From positions 1-12,931 of the forward strand of contig CAKSJF010000065.1 of assembly GCA_934462945.1 (NCBI GenBank): DNA of 12,931 bases, written 5' to 3'. Positions 12,809 to 12,931 of this stretch are shown here, one piece after another. Position 1 is the first letter of the stretch. Each line of letters starts with the position of its first letter. This stretch comes from an uncultured Clostridia bacterium (GTDB taxonomy: Bacteria; Bacillota; Clostridia; UBA1381). The translations under genes were made by a program, and so were the position numbers. The notes under the pieces were generated by a model that saw only the letters and a program-made list of their open reading frames with translations, searched no databases and was not told where the DNA came from.

Positions 12809-12931
12809 TTATCTTTTGGAAAACTGCGGTGCACGGCGAGCTGCTTTCAAGCCATACTTCTTTCTTTCCTTCATTCTGGAATCTCTTGTTAAGAAACCGG
12901 CAGCTTTTAAATCTGCACGGTATGCGTCGGT
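12809..12931 (-). CDS. rpsI: 30S ribosomal protein S9, C-terminal part (cut by window edge)
   Basis: The last 40 codons and the TAA stop of ribosomal protein S9, reading off the right edge of the window. The translated end contains the S9 signature AGFLTRDSRMKERKKYGLKAA and closes with the highly conserved tail APQFSKR, whose C-terminal Arg reaches the P-site tRNA in the 30S subunit. The gene is truncated only by the window boundary. In most bacteria rplM (L13) lies directly upstream, which would be outside this window. A strong terminator follows 17 nt after the stop, so it is the last gene of its operon and spo0A is transcribed separately. Confidence 0.97.
   Translation of the reverse strand, partial: TDAYRADLKAAGFLTRDSRMKERKKYGLKAARRAPQFSKR

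Overview
The window looks like the chromosome of a spore-forming Gram-positive bacterium of the class Clostridia, probably gut-associated. The reasons are a complete Spo0A (sporulation master regulator), a cysteine-rich protein family that I associate with Clostridia, strong purine-rich Shine-Dalgarno sequences, moderate GC content and a bile-salt-hydrolase-type enzyme. I see no insertion sequence, phage gene, tRNA, rRNA or CRISPR array.

Left block (1-4030, minus strand). Four closely packed genes form an apparent operon: a DUF624/YesL-type membrane protein, mnmG (tRNA wobble-uridine modification), a calcineurin-like metallophosphoesterase and a small XRE-type regulator. The gaps are 3, 7 and 10 nt. 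An RluA-family pseudouridine synthase is transcribed divergently. The two directions share one almost perfectly symmetric promoter palindrome (3997-4026). Downstream of the synthase is a Cys-rich protein of unknown function, preceded by a sequence that fits a mother-cell (sigma-K-type) promoter.

Middle block (5940-11530). Two similar units sit side by side, each an AraC-family regulator divergent from a catabolic gene. In the first, AraC1 and a bile salt hydrolase form a two-gene operon behind a full-consensus sigma-A promoter, divergent from a Gfo/Idh/MocA protein that resembles the NAD-dependent glycosidase family GH109. In the second, AraC2 is divergent from a compact uronate isomerase (uxaC). 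Each intergenic region holds a pair of near-identical direct repeats, spaced 21 bp in the first and 31 bp in the second, next to a promoter with a poor -35 element. That is the usual layout of AraC-type activator sites. Together the block suggests inducible use of host or diet molecules (conjugated bile acids, amino-sugar glycosides, uronic acids). Perfect or near-perfect hairpin terminators separate the convergent genes.

Right block (11543-12931, minus strand). spo0A has its own sigma-A promoter and a roughly 100-nt leader. It is followed to the right by about 490 bp without a clear gene, containing three copies of an imperfect palindrome and an orphan plus-strand promoter. The window ends with the rpsI terminator and the last 40 codons of rpsI (ribosomal protein S9).

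No wholly unknown multi-gene system is evident. The most distinctive items are the twin AraC divergent units with phased repeats, the GH109-like protein, the shortened UxaC, the symmetric divergent promoter and the putative spore-stage Cys-rich protein.
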